DNA of 64,000 bases, taken from assembly GCA_023664945.1 (NCBI GenBank), contig JAMPER010000001.1:839795-903794 (forward strand). The letters run 5' to 3'. The notes under the pieces are model-generated. The model worked only from the letters and a program-made list of their open reading frames with translations. It searched no databases and was not told where the DNA came from. Within the stretch, counting starts at the first letter, position 1, and each line of letters starts with the position of its first letter. The position numbers were made by a program, and so were the translations under genes. This DNA comes from Alistipes senegalensis. Lineage in GTDB: Bacteria; Pseudomonadota; Gammaproteobacteria; Burkholderiales; Burkholderiaceae_D. Of this stretch, positions 47,007 to 57,156 are shown in pieces.

Positions 47007-48335
47007 CTATATCGGTTTATGCTGCCAATTGGCTGTTCGCATATAAACCCAGGAAACAGCCAGCACACATCCCCAGTAAATGTGTTCATTCAACCAGCAG
47101 GCGGCTACATCTGCCTTGAGATGGAAAATAACGCCGTAAATAAAAAGACTGACCACCAGCATAGGACCCAGATCCAGCAATAATGCCGTACGGGTATTGC
47201 CCGTTCCGGAAATGGTCTGGAACAGAATGAGCGCCGGCACGGCAATAACCAGCGATGTCACCGCTACCCGTATTGCTGCCCGGCTACCAGCCACAAGATC
47301 CGCTTGATCAGTATAAATACGGGCAAAAAAATCAGGAAATACAAAAATAACCAACGCAACGGGCATGGTCATCAACAGGCAAAGCCGGATAACTTTCCAG
47401 CAGGTGCGCCAGACCTGTTCCTGCTTTCCTGCACCAATCAGGTTACTGGTAAGGGAAACAGAAGTTGAGGCCAGTGCAAAAATCGGCATAAACATCAGGG
47501 TAAGAATACTGCGGGTAATATTCGAGACAGCAATAGCCCGTTCTCCCAAATGTTCTACTGCCACAAAAAACACAAACCAGATAGCTACCCCCACCAGATA
47601 TTGGATCATAATCCACACGCCCACATCCAGAATACGTCTGACTAAAGCCGCTTTGAACCCCCATGAACCCGAAAAACCATATTTATCCAGATCGGTATGC
47701 CCGCGGGTATATAAAATGAAAAAAAACATGGCAACACTTTCTGCAATGCCGGAAGCCAGTGCAGCGCCGCCAATCCCCATTTTCGGGAATCCCCATTCCC
47801 CGAAAATCAGCAGATAATTCAAAAGCACATTGACAGCAACCATCAGAAAGGAACTGGCTGTCAGAACTCGGGTTTGCCCGATCCCAACATAATAAGCCCT
47901 GAAAATCAGGCAGATAAAAGCAGGGAAAAAACCCAGGCTGCGCCAGTCAAGATAACGGACAACGGCAACATAAACCGGCCCGGAAGCAACCAGTTCTTTC
48001 AGAATCACAGGCGCAAACAGGCGGGTGAAAAAAAAGGCAAGCAATCCCAGAAAGCCCAGGAAAAAACCTCCCTGGATAACAAGCGGCCCAATATCTGCAA
48101 AATGTTTTTCTCCATTTCGCCGGCCAATCAGGATCTGGGCTCCCATTGAGAAACCAAAACCAATCATGAAAATAGCCAGAAAAAAAACACCGGCAAGCGC
48201 CGACGCACCCAGCTCGATTTCTCCAACCCTTCCAAGGAAAGCCGTATCAGTCATTAAAATCAGATGCTCGGCAATCAGGCTGACCAGGATCGGATAGGCA
48301 ATTTTCCAGATTTGGCGAGTAGAAACAGCTTTCAT
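47007..48335 (-). CDS. MATE-family efflux transporter
   Basis: A 442-residue multidrug and toxin extrusion protein with twelve helices in two halves. Typical features: [46 protein letters not shown], and in the second half [14 protein letters not shown]. It belongs to the NorM/DinF-type group that uses Na+ or H+ gradients. I start at MKAVSTRQ (48335); the frame opens at 48413. No regulator adjacent. Substrate unknown. Confidence 0.9.
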   Translation of the reverse strand: MKAVSTRQIWKIAYPILVSLIAEHLILMTDTAFLGRVGEIELGASALAGVFFLAIFMIGFGFSMGAQILIGRRNGEKHFADIGPLVIQGGFFLGFLGLLAFFFTRLFAPVILKELVASGPVYVAVVRYLDWRSLGFFPAFICLIFRAYYVGIGQTRVLTASSFLMVAVNVLLNYLLIFGEWGFPKMGIGGAALASGIAESVAMFFFILYTRGHTDLDKYGFSGSWGFKAALVRRILDVGVWIMIQYLVGVAIWFVFFVAVEHLGERAIAVSNITRSILTLMFMPIFALASTSVSLTSNLIGAGKQEQVWRTCWKVIRLCLLMTMPVALVIFVFPDFFARIYTDQADLVAGSRAAIRVAVTSLVIAVPALILFQTISGTGNTRTALLLDLGPMLVVSLFIYGVIFHLKADVAACWLNEHIYWGCVLAVSWVYMRTANWQHKPI

Positions 48336-48604
48336 ATAGCAGTATGTCAAAAAAACTTCATGCTCAGGCAACCTATACCGCCTTTTTGCCAAAGCAGACT
48401 TGCCTCTTGACAATACGCTTTCGGCTGGCGGCCATTATAACAAGAAGCCATTTTTCTCTAAGAAGCGACGCATCCTGCCTGTCTCAGGTAAAAATCAGGA
48501 TTTGTGGCCTGATACCTTTCCAGGTCTGGCTAGTCAGACAGGCAAAACAAACTTTATTTCCCGCTTTTTAGCAGTGTGCCTGCCACGCCGCAAACCGGAT
48601 GCCT

Positions 48605-51600
48605 TTAGTGAAGCAGCCGTTCCCTTAAAGCCCGGTAGTCTGTTTTGCCACTGCCCAATATGGGAATAGCAGTAACTTTTTCAATTCGCCGGACAGTATA
48701 AAGCGGCGAAAGACCGGCCTTCCTGATAGCGGCTCGAACCTCATCCAGCGTAAGCGGCAAAGAAGTAAAAAGTACAATCTCTGCTCCATCCTCCTCCGGC
48801 GCTGCTTCTACTGCCAGCATCACCCCTTCTTCCGGCCTGGCTGGATGAGAGGAGAAAGCTTTTAACAACACTTCCTCAATTTGCGGCAAGGAAACCATTT
48901 CTCCGCCAATTTTGACAAAACGCTTCATCCTGCCCTGAAAAATCAACCTGCCCGCTTTGTCCATGCTGACAAGGTCTCCTGTCCGATACCAGGTGTTGCC
49001 TTCAAACTCTACAAAAGGCGATAGCGCTTCTCCAAGATAACCGCCAAACACATTTGGTCCGCGTAACAAAAGCATTCCGGTTTCTTCCGGAACAACCCGT
49101 CCGGTGATCACACCATCTTTTTCCTTAACTATTGCTGCCGACATGGAAGGCAACAAAAAGCCAATAGTGCCTGGCTGTACCTCTCCCGGACGGTTTACAG
49201 ACACAGCCGGCGAACATTCAGTAATGCCATATCCTTCGCAAAGCGAGGCCATAGGACACTGCGCGGCAAAATCCTGGTAAATCTGTTCCGGACATTTCTC
49301 AGCACCGACAAACGCGTATTTAACACTGGCCAGCCTGTCCGTTCCCTTTGCCTGCTCCAGCATCGCCCCCAGAAAAGTAGGCGGCATCGCAAGCAAACTG
49401 ATTCGGTAATCCTGAACCAGGCCATTTAAAAGAGCAGGTTCCGCCGGATTAGGATGGAAAACGGCCCTGATCCCCGTTGAAAGCGGAATAACCAGGCCAA
49501 CCATCAGACCAAACGAATGAAAAGGCGGAAGCATAGCCAATACCGTATCCTGCGATGCCAAGTTTAATACCTGGATAATATCTGCCGCATTGGAAAGCAG
49601 ATTTTCATGGGTCAGCGGCACAGCCTTGGGAAGGGATTCGGAACCTGAAGTAAACAACACCGCCGCAATCCGGGGAACAGGAAAATACCGGGCCTGCCGC
49701 ATAATAGCAGCCTTGAACACGCCGCATAACTTTTCCCGCAGCGAAAAGGAAGCAACCATGCTGTCAAGTGCCAACCACTCTACAGGCCACACGCCAGGTT
49801 TCAGACCTTCCCAGCTAAGCCGTTCTATCAACGGTGTCACACTGACAATATGGCGGATACCCGCTAAATCTACACAATGCCTGAAATTCGCTTCCCCTGT
49901 CGTCCAGTTGAAAAAAACCGGCGTCTTTCCAGCTAGTAGCGCTGCCATCCAGACAACCGTAACCGCAGGTACTGAAGGCATCATAATGCCAATCCGTTCA
50001 TCAGGGAATTTGGCAAAACGTACGGCAAGAATCAGTGCGCCAAGAAAAAGCCGCTTCCGGCTATACAGGGCGTCTCTTTCAGCCAGAAGTGGCTCTTTCG
50101 GATTATGCCTGAGCTGCCTTAAAAAAGCCGAAACAAGGCAGGAATGATCCGATGGCAGGGAAAGTGGTCCAACAGAAGAAGGGAAAAACCATATATCCGG
50201 TGCTGGTGGAACGGGTTTAACAGCCTCATGCTGGCCAATGGCAGCCAACAGACAATCTGCTACGGTTTCCAGCTCTTCCGGATTGTGGAAAGCCTGTTTG
50301 CCAATTCCTTCCATTTCCAGAGCCGCTTCCATCAACATCAGGCTGTCCATCCCCAGATCATGGCTAAGGCTCATGCTGTCATGCAATGGAAAATCCGGCT
50401 CAAGCATTGCCGTGCGGCGCAGGATATCATAAACGGTTTTCCGTATGTCTGGAGGTATACTTCCGGTATCAAGCCTGTTCCGGTAAACAGGATGGGCAGG
50501 CAGCGCCGTTGTCTGTGTTCCCTGCCAAAACCAACGGGGAACACTGATGGCAGGTTGCTCCGTTTCATTGTAAAACGCTTCCAGCTGCCGGTTGAATTCA
50601 CGCCTGTCTGCTATGGCAGCCAGCTCGTCTGCCTCAACAAAATCCACCTGTACCGGCCTTTTGGGCACAAACAGGAAAAAATTGCCCAAAACAGTCAGAA
50701 TGCCTTGTAAAAAAGCACGCCCCAGATAGGGAACGTCGCCGGTTGCGCCATAGCTGAAGGTACTTCCCCACAAACCGCTTGTCCGCACAAGAATAATCTG
50801 CACACCCTCTGCCTGCTGGACAAGCGACCAGGTTCCCGAATTGCCACCAACCCTTTCCTTTGGCGACCGGTAAATTCGCCCGGAAGGGTACATCAGTACC
50901 GACCGTCCTGCTTTCAGACTGTGTAAAATTGCCAAAAGGCCCTTCTGTACCTTGCCAACAGCCTTAAAGCCATCTTTCATCATATCCGGAATCGTCACAG
51001 CATCCAGAATCCGGGCCGCCGCTTTGCCATGCCATCCGGCAAACTGATGCTCGTCTGCAAGCGGACGGGGCGCATAATCAGCCAGCAGGGAATAGACAAT
51101 AAAAGGATCCACCAATGCAGGATGGTTAGGCAGAAAAAGAGCAGGCCCCTTTACGGAAAGCGTATCCAGGCCGCTGGCAGTAATGCGGTAGCGGAAAGAA
51201 AGCAAAAAGCGCAAAAAAGCCCCGAGCAGGCTATAGTGTTCGCCAGGAAACTGCTTTTTGAGACAGCGCAAAAACCAAAACAGGAAAAGCAGTCCCGCCA
51301 ATGCTCCCCAGGCCATTCTCCCGGCAGGTTGTGCGCTGCCAGTCAGCTCATGCACCCAGTCAAAAATAGCAAAGATAAAACCGGCAAGGAACATGCCGGA
51401 AAAAGTGGCAAAATTGGAAAGGCCAAGCACTTTCCCCTTCTCTGTTGCACCAGGCCGTATCTGGATAATGCTGATCAGCGGTATCAGGTACCTCCCTGCA
51501 AAAATACCGGTTAATATACAAATTACCCCCAGGAAAACATCCCGTATGAATAATTCGGCAGGCAAAAAAACAGCCAGGGGAAAAATCAGGATACAGGCGA

Positions 51601-52531
51601 TCATGCCTCCCCCGGCAAAGAGAACAGAACGCCGCCAGAAAACGGCATGTTGCTTCCCGGCTCTTGCCGCACCGGCAATTATCCCAACACATAGCAAGGT
51701 TGCCAGCAAACCGGCATGCAGCATCCCCATGCCCAATTGCCCGGCAACAAGGTGCCCCATACACAGCATGGCAAAAGACAGCAAAGCATAAAAGAAAGTT
51801 TCTGCACTCAGCGCCAGGAAAAGCGCCGGATCTTTCTTTTTGTATTGCCAGGCATACCGCACAGAATCCAGTGGCCCCAACAAAGGAAACGGCTCGTTTG
51901 CCACAGGCATTTCCCGGTTTATCCGGATACGGAAAGCCATTTCAACACCTGCGGCAGCCACTAAAACTGCCATTCCGCCAAGTAACAGCCTCCCCTGTCC
52001 AAAAATGCCCTCCGGCAATGATTCTCCCGGTAAAAATGCCGGCAGATACGGCAATAACCCTCCCAACGCCATACCGGCAGGCAAAACGACTGCCGCTGCT
52101 ATTGTTATCAGGGAATTGACACGAGGCACATCGGCAACGGGAAACGCTTCGGGAATCAGGCCATGAAACGGCGGGCTGAAGAAAGCCGACTGTATACCCA
52201 TAAGCAATACCACAATAACCAGACCCGCCCAGTTCAGGCCAGCCAGCGCGATAGCCCCCAAAAGCATAATACCTGCCTCTGCCAACTTGGCATAAACAAC
52301 AAGCCGACTTTTCGGCATCCTGTCAGCCATCCATCCGGCCCACGCCGAGCAAACAATAAAAGGCAAAATAAAAAGGACAATGACCGAACCGCGAAGATAA
52401 CCTGCCCCACTTGCTGCCGCCAGAAACAGAAGCCCCTGCCTGAGAAAATACCTGTTAAAAGCGCCTGCCGCATAGCAGGCAACCATGCAGTGAAGCATCT
52501 TTAAACTCTCATCAGGAAACGGTTGGCGCAT
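48605..52531 (-). CDS. MFS-acyltransferase-ACP-acyl-ACP synthetase fusion
   Basis: A 1308-residue protein with four parts. 1: residues about 1-415, a 12-helix MFS domain of LplT type (lysophospholipid flippase). 2: about 440-665, a PlsC acyltransferase with NHPALVD (HX4D) and YPSGRIYRS. 3: about 690-770, an acyl-carrier-like domain with DLGMDSLMLMEAAL, where Ser near 728 is the phosphopantetheine site. 4: about 800-1308, an acyl-ACP synthetase with TSGSESLPKAVPLTH and the catalytic Lys in GSGKTDYRAL. LplT and Aas recycle lysophospholipids in E. coli; here all steps plus a built-in carrier are joined. The arsR gene lies 3 nt upstream, so the two are surely co-transcribed. Confidence 0.9.
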   Translation of the reverse strand: MRQPFPDESLKMLHCMVACYAAGAFNRYFLRQGLLFLAAASGAGYLRGSVIVLFILPFIVCSAWAGWMADRMPKSRLVVYAKLAEAGIMLLGAIALAGLNWAGLVIVVLLMGIQSAFFSPPFHGLIPEAFPVADVPRVNSLITIAAAVVLPAGMALGGLLPYLPAFLPGESLPEGIFGQGRLLLGGMAVLVAAAGVEMAFRIRINREMPVANEPFPLLGPLDSVRYAWQYKKKDPALFLALSAETFFYALLSFAMLCMGHLVAGQLGMGMLHAGLLATLLCVGIIAGAARAGKQHAVFWRRSVLFAGGGMIACILIFPLAVFLPAELFIRDVFLGVICILTGIFAGRYLIPLISIIQIRPGATEKGKVLGLSNFATFSGMFLAGFIFAIFDWVHELTGSAQPAGRMAWGALAGLLFLFWFLRCLKKQFPGEHYSLLGAFLRFLLSFRYRITASGLDTLSVKGPALFLPNHPALVDPFIVYSLLADYAPRPLADEHQFAGWHGKAAARILDAVTIPDMMKDGFKAVGKVQKGLLAILHSLKAGRSVLMYPSGRIYRSPKERVGGNSGTWSLVQQAEGVQIILVRTSGLWGSTFSYGATGDVPYLGRAFLQGILTVLGNFFLFVPKRPVQVDFVEADELAAIADRREFNRQLEAFYNETEQPAISVPRWFWQGTQTTALPAHPVYRNRLDTGSIPPDIRKTVYDILRRTAMLEPDFPLHDSMSLSHDLGMDSLMLMEAALEMEGIGKQAFHNPEELETVADCLLAAIGQHEAVKPVPPAPDIWFFPSSVGPLSLPSDHSCLVSAFLRQLRHNPKEPLLAERDALYSRKRLFLGALILAVRFAKFPDERIGIMMPSVPAVTVVWMAALLAGKTPVFFNWTTGEANFRHCVDLAGIRHIVSVTPLIERLSWEGLKPGVWPVEWLALDSMVASFSLREKLCGVFKAAIMRQARYFPVPRIAAVLFTSGSESLPKAVPLTHENLLSNAADIIQVLNLASQDTVLAMLPPFHSFGLMVGLVIPLSTGIRAVFHPNPAEPALLNGLVQDYRISLLAMPPTFLGAMLEQAKGTDRLASVKYAFVGAEKCPEQIYQDFAAQCPMASLCEGYGITECSPAVSVNRPGEVQPGTIGFLLPSMSAAIVKEKDGVITGRVVPEETGMLLLRGPNVFGGYLGEALSPFVEFEGNTWYRTGDLVSMDKAGRLIFQGRMKRFVKIGGEMVSLPQIEEVLLKAFSSHPARPEEGVMLAVEAAPEEDGAEIVLFTSLPLTLDEVRAAIRKAGLSPLYTVRRIEKVTAIPILGSGKTDYRALRERLLH

Positions 52532-52534
52532 TTT

Positions 52535-52876
52535 TCACGCGTTTGCAAAACGATCCTTCAATATATCCAGATCGCTTTCAATAAAAAGACGGAGCCGTTC
52601 AAGCGAATCCAGCACCGCCTTGTAAACAATGGAATAAAGCGCTTGCCTGCCCTGCCGCCTTACGGAAAGAATCCCTGCCTCTTCCAAAACAGAGAGATGG
52701 TGAACAATAGTCGAGCGCCCCAACACAAATACCGAGGAAATGTCCTTGATAGACAATTCCTCGCCTGGTTCGAACAGGAGCAGAATTTGTTGCCGTGTGG
52801 TATCTCCCAGTGCAGAAAAAACACGCGCCGCCGGTTTCCATTCATCAGGAAACCGCTCAAGATAGCCCGTCCTCAT
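52535..52876 (-). CDS. ArsR-family transcriptional regulator
   Basis: A 113-residue winged-helix regulator: FSALGDTTRQQILLLFEPGE, then the recognition helix in FVLGRSTIVHHLSVLEEAGI and the wing VRRQGRQALYSI. The cysteines of metal-sensing ArsR proteins (CxCxxC) are absent, so it senses something else, perhaps a lipid signal (inference). It starts the operon with the phospholipid-recycling fusion. An inverted repeat 24-43 nt upstream is a likely binding site. Confidence 0.9.
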   Translation of the reverse strand: MRTGYLERFPDEWKPAARVFSALGDTTRQQILLLFEPGEELSIKDISSVFVLGRSTIVHHLSVLEEAGILSVRRQGRQALYSIVYKAVLDSLERLRLFIESDLDILKDRFANA

Positions 52877-52899
52877 AGTATATCCCTGACCGACAAAAT

Positions 52900-52919
52900 A
52901 TAACCATTTTCATGGTTAT
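52900..52919. promoter_or_regulatory. Inverted repeat, candidate ArsR operator
   Basis: ATAACCAT-TTTC-ATGGTTAT, 8-bp perfect half-sites, between divergent arsR and kup. Its position suits autoregulation of the arsR-fusion operon and possible control of kup. Confidence 0.6.
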
Positions 52920-52976
52920 TTAACGCTTTAACAAAACGGATGTCAACCGTATTTGCAATTTCAACGGGTTTTGACT

Positions 52977-54893
52977 ATGGTACTGCGTAAATTGTATCAA
53001 GGAAGCGGTGAAACTTTGTCCCAACAGTCCACAAAAAGCAGCCTGACTGCACTAACTATTGCCGCTGCCGGCGTTGTTTACGGCGACATCGGCACCAGCC
53101 CTCTTTATACCATGCGGGCAATATTCGGCCATGCAGGAAATGTTGCCTTTACGCGGGAAAACGTACTCGGCATTGTCTCCCTGGTAATCTGGGGCTTAAT
53201 TGTCATTGTATCAGTCAAATATGTGCTGGTTATGCTGCGTGCTGAAAACCGTGGAGAAGGCGGGACGCTGGCATTAATGGCGTTGGCTCACACAGTCTTT
53301 CCCAGAAAATCCCACCCCTATTTCCCGCTGCTGGCATTAGGTGTTTTTGGCGCTTCCCTTTTTTATGGCGACAGCGTAATTACGCCGGCCATCTCGGTTC
53401 TTTCCGCTGTGGAAGGATTGGAAGTTGCCACGCCGGTGCTGAAACCTTATGTGGTGCCGATTGCACTGGTTATTCTGATCGGACTTTATTCAGTCCAGTA
53501 CAAAGGCACAGCAGGCATCGGAAAGTGTTTTGGCCCAATTATGATCTTCTGGTTCCTTGTATTGGCAGCACTCGGCATTGTCAACATCGTCGCTGCGCCT
53601 GACATTTGCATGGCGTTAAATCCCTGGCATGCCCTGCACTTCGTGCTGAAAAACCCTTTTGTTGCTTTTATTGCCTTAAGCGAAGTTGTGCTGGCATTTA
53701 CCGGCGCGGAAACACTGTACGCAGATATGGGCCATTTCGGCCCGATTCCTATCCGGCGAGCATGGTTCCGCCTGGTCTTTCCTGCGCTGGTACTTAACTA
53801 TATGGGCCAGGGAGGATTACTGCTTGCCAGACCGGAAGCACTGGCAAATCCCTTTTTCATGCAGCTGGGTTCCTGGAGCATTTACCCGCTGGTTATCCTC
53901 TCAACTATGGCCGTTATCATTGCCTCGCAGGCAACCATTTCCGGTGCGTTTTCCATTACCAAACAAGCCATTGGCCTGGGGCTTTTGCCCCGTATGAAAA
54001 TTATTCATACCTCTCCCAGTGAATTCGGGCAAATCTATATTCCTACTATTAACTGGATGCAGATGTGCGCTGTTCTTTTGGCCGTTATTGGCTTCAGCTC
54101 ATCGGCAAACCTGACGGCAGCCTACGGCCTGGCTGTGACTGGCGCTATGCTTATCACCAGCATCTTCCTGTTTTTTGTCATGCGCTATGTCTGGAAAATC
54201 AACCTTTTTGCCAGCCTGCTTGTTCCCCTCTTTTTTGGAGCAATTGATCTGCTGTTGCTGGCCTCCAATACGCTCAAAATCAGCCACGGCGGATGGTTCC
54301 CGCTGGTTGTCGGCATCGGGCTTTTCACAGTCATGATGACATGGCGGCGAGGCCGCGAACTGCTGGGAGAAAGCCAGCAGAAACACGCCATTCCGCTGGC
54401 ATCTTTTTTGCAGTCACTTTTTTTCATGCCGCCTCACCGGGTAGCGGGAACCGCCATTTTCCTGAGAGGAGAAAGAGATGGCGCTCCCCAGGCGCTGTTG
54501 TATAATCTTTCCCATAACAAAGTGCTGCACGAGCGGGTTTTCTTTTTAACCATCCATGTAAAAGAAACACCCTGGCTGCCGGATTCGGAACGGGTACAAA
54601 TACAGGAACTGGGCTTTAACTGTTACCAGCTTGATCTGTATTACGGCTTTAATGATGAACCGGATATTCCTCGAACGCTGGAATTATGCAAAGAACACGG
54701 ATATGCCTTTGATATGATGACCACCTCGTTTTTTGTTACCAGGCAAACCGTTATTTCCAATCCCTTGACAGGCATGGCAAGGTGGCGGGAAAAACTGTTC
54801 ATCTGGATTTACCGCAATGCCCGCAACCCGGCAGATTTTTACCAGATCCCGACAAACCGTGTCATTGAACTGGGTGCCCGTGTGGAAATCTGA
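52977..54893 (+). CDS. kup: Low-affinity potassium transporter Kup
   Basis: A Kup/HAK/KT protein of about 638 residues taking up K+ with protons. Family landmarks: AGVVYGDIGTSPLYTMRAIF, GEGGTLALMALA, FGASLFYGDSVITPAISVLSA, SEVVLAFTGAETLYADMGHFG and NYMGQGGLLL. Twelve helices occupy residues about 25-460, followed by a cytoplasmic C-terminal domain. The frame starts with TTG at 52953; I take the ATG at 52977. A later TTG behind AAGGAAG is possible. No visible partner gene. Confidence 0.93.
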   Translation: MVLRKLYQGSGETLSQQSTKSSLTALTIAAAGVVYGDIGTSPLYTMRAIFGHAGNVAFTRENVLGIVSLVIWGLIVIVSVKYVLVMLRAENRGEGGTLALMALAHTVFPRKSHPYFPLLALGVFGASLFYGDSVITPAISVLSAVEGLEVATPVLKPYVVPIALVILIGLYSVQYKGTAGIGKCFGPIMIFWFLVLAALGIVNIVAAPDICMALNPWHALHFVLKNPFVAFIALSEVVLAFTGAETLYADMGHFGPIPIRRAWFRLVFPALVLNYMGQGGLLLARPEALANPFFMQLGSWSIYPLVILSTMAVIIASQATISGAFSITKQAIGLGLLPRMKIIHTSPSEFGQIYIPTINWMQMCAVLLAVIGFSSSANLTAAYGLAVTGAMLITSIFLFFVMRYVWKINLFASLLVPLFFGAIDLLLLASNTLKISHGGWFPLVVGIGLFTVMMTWRRGRELLGESQQKHAIPLASFLQSLFFMPPHRVAGTAIFLRGERDGAPQALLYNLSHNKVLHERVFFLTIHVKETPWLPDSERVQIQELGFNCYQLDLYYGFNDEPDIPRTLELCKEHGYAFDMMTTSFFVTRQTVISNPLTGMARWREKLFIWIYRNARNPADFYQIPTNRVIELGARVEI

Positions 54894-54962
54894 CCCTTGT
54901 TGAAAAAAACAGAATATCAATAATGCGCACAGTCTGATTCTTACTATTTCTTGGAGCTTTCT

Positions 54963-55583
54963 TTGCCACACTCTCTTATACCGGCTGATTTTGTATATAT
55001 CAGCGATATCGCACCTGAAATCCAGTTGGATATACGTTATTTCACAAGCAACAACTTTATTGGCGCACCTGTTGACGGATATGAAAAACCGGTTGCTATT
55101 CTCACCCGCCCGGCAGCATTGGCATTGAAAAAAGCAAGCGAAATTTGCCAGAAAACAGGCTATGCCATTTGTATTTTTGATGCTTACCGCCCACAGACAG
55201 CCGTCAACCATTTTATCCGCTGGGCAAAAAATCCGGATACCCAAACAAAGGCTGCCTATTATCCCTGCCTTGATAAACCTTCCCTGCTCGAAAAAGGCTA
55301 TATCGCGACCCGTTCCAGCCATTCCAGAGGCAGCACAATAGATATGACTCTTATTAGTCTTAAAACTGGAAAAGCGCTGGATATGGGTTCTCCCTTTGAT
55401 TTTTTTGACCCCATCTCTCACCACGGCGCAACAGGGCTCACACCAGAACAAACGGCCAACCGCTCAACGCTGCTTTCCATTATGAAAACCTGTGGATTTA
55501 TAACCTTCCCGCTGGAGTGGTGGCACTATACTCTGGAAAACGAGCCTTATCCCAATACCTGTTTTGATTTTCCGGTTCGCTAA
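54963..55583 (+). CDS. D-Ala-D-Ala dipeptidase (VanX/DdpX family)
   Basis: A zinc dipeptidase of about 206 residues (M15D). The metal site is SHSRGSTIDMTL (His, Asp) and EWWHYTL (Glu, His); the substrate Arg lies in FDAYRPQTAV. DdpX recycles D-Ala-D-Ala from cell wall turnover; VanX in vancomycin resistance removes it. No vanA/vanH homologue is present, so resistance is not implied. No signal peptide is seen. Start: TTG at 54963, with TTGGAG 6 nt upstream. Confidence 0.88.
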   Translation: MPHSLIPADFVYISDIAPEIQLDIRYFTSNNFIGAPVDGYEKPVAILTRPAALALKKASEICQKTGYAICIFDAYRPQTAVNHFIRWAKNPDTQTKAAYYPCLDKPSLLEKGYIATRSSHSRGSTIDMTLISLKTGKALDMGSPFDFFDPISHHGATGLTPEQTANRSTLLSIMKTCGFITFPLEWWHYTLENEPYPNTCFDFPVR

Positions 55584-55641
55584 GAAATAAGATAAAATGC
55601 TCTTTTTCTATTAGTCATTTTTTCTCCTATTATTAACAAAT

Positions 55642-57142
55642 ATGAAATATCTGATGCACATTCTTCGTTTTGCCACAGCGCTAACCGGTTGTCTGAGCAT
55701 TTTCTGCCTAGCTGCCTTGAAATGGCTCACATCTACTTTCGGTAAAAATATCCATATAGAACAAGTACTGTTTCACCTGTCCACACCGGCAGCAGGGATT
55801 GCCAATAATATTATTATGCGTGCTGTCGCCTTCATCCTGCTTTTTATTGCGGGGGGGGGTATGGGTTTTGCTTGTTTACCGAACCGATCGCTTTATCCAG
55901 TTTTTAGCTTCATTATCCGATAATCTTATAAAACTGTATAAAAAAGTCTATCAAAAAATCCAGAATAATAATAAAAACATTTCTCGTGTCTTTCCTTTTT
56001 TATTTTTCATAATTAGCCTGATTTCTGCACTGGCTGTCATTAAAAAAACGGATCGCAACCTTCGTATAAAAGAATATCTTGCTTCGCAAATAACCATCCC
56101 TAAAAAAGATTTCATTGCCGAACACTATCAGGTTCCGTCTCTTCATGACGTCACATTTGATAAAAAGAAAAATTTGGTAATCATATTAGTGGAATCGCTG
56201 GAGAACAGCTTTTCCGATCCCCGCATTGGCCCTTCCCTTACGCCGCATCTTGATTCATTAAAAAAACAATCAGCATATCATCCCAATCAGGTACAAATTG
56301 CCGGAACCAGTTGGACAATAGCGGCCATGACAGCATGGCATTTTGGCCTGCCGTTGAAATTGATTATTGACGGCAACGCCTATCGTTCCAAATTTGGTCA
56401 TACAACCTTCCTGCCTCATGCACATAGTATCTTTGATATTCTCGCTGATAATGGTTATGAACAGGTATTGATCATGGGAAGCAAATCAAGGTTTGGAGGA
56501 ACAGACAATCTTCATAAACATGGTAAATTTAAAATAAAAGATGCCCCTTATTGGAAAAAAACAGGTCATAATTCCGATGCATTTCACGGTGCATGGGAAT
56601 TCAACGATACCTTTGTCCTTAGCCAGGCAGAAAAAGAATACCAAAGGCTATCGAAACAAGACAAACCTTTTGTTCTAATCATCCAAACTATCGATACGCA
56701 TGCGCCAGAAGGGTTTTGTCCTGAAGATAAAAAATTTCATCATGATATCCGCGATGCCATACTAAACACTGACAAGGAATTGGGGAATTTTCTGAAGAAA
56801 AACTTTACCACAAAACCGGAAAATACCGTTGTTGCTGTATTGGGCGACCATTTATTCATGGGGAATCCCGCTTTTCTCGCTCCTGTTCAGGAAAGAACTA
56901 TTTTTAATGCATTTTATGGAAATATTCCCCCTATCAGCGAAAAGAAGAAGGCGGAGAAAATCTCTTCGCTGGATATTGCTCCTACCCTGCTTGAAGCAGC
57001 CGGTGCTAAATGGGGATCTCCATATTTTGGGTTGGGAGTGAGTGTTTTTTCTGATGTCCCATCTCTTGTTTCCATATATGGAATACATGAATTGAATCAT
57101 AAACTGGAGCAATTATCTCTACTTTACCAATCTTTTTTCTAA
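55642..57142 (+). pseudogene. OpgB/LTA-synthase-like phosphoglycerol transferase, G9 phase-variable (off)
   Basis: Reads in two frames joined by a run of nine G at 55851-55859. The first frame gives two membrane helices (FATALTGCLSIFCLAALKWL and AFILLFIAGG...) and stops at 55923 (93 residues). The second continues with YRTDRFIQFLASL, a third helix (FPFLFFIISLISALAVI) and an alkaline-phosphatase-fold domain: NLVIILVESLENSF, the nucleophile region AGTSWTIAAMTAWHFGLPLK, TIDTHAPEG and GDHLFMGN. With eight G the two fuse without a gap into 499 residues. The pattern, especially GT-[YW]-TIA, is that of E. coli OpgB, which puts phosphoglycerol on periplasmic glucans. AT-richer than its neighbours. 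Inferred off in this sequence. Confidence 0.8.
55851..55859 (+). repeat. Homopolymeric G9 tract inside coding sequence
   Basis: Nine consecutive G within the second transmembrane helix of the OpgB-like gene. The downstream frame requires eight G (or any count differing by three). Such tracts are classic slippage sites. Confidence 0.9.
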
Positions 57143-57156
57143 AAATTGACAAGAAA

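Noticed and set aside
54963-55583. Vancomycin-resistance locus
   Set aside because: The dipeptidase is VanX/DdpX-like, but no D-Ala-D-Lac ligase or lactate dehydrogenase partner is near; cell-wall recycling is the simpler role.
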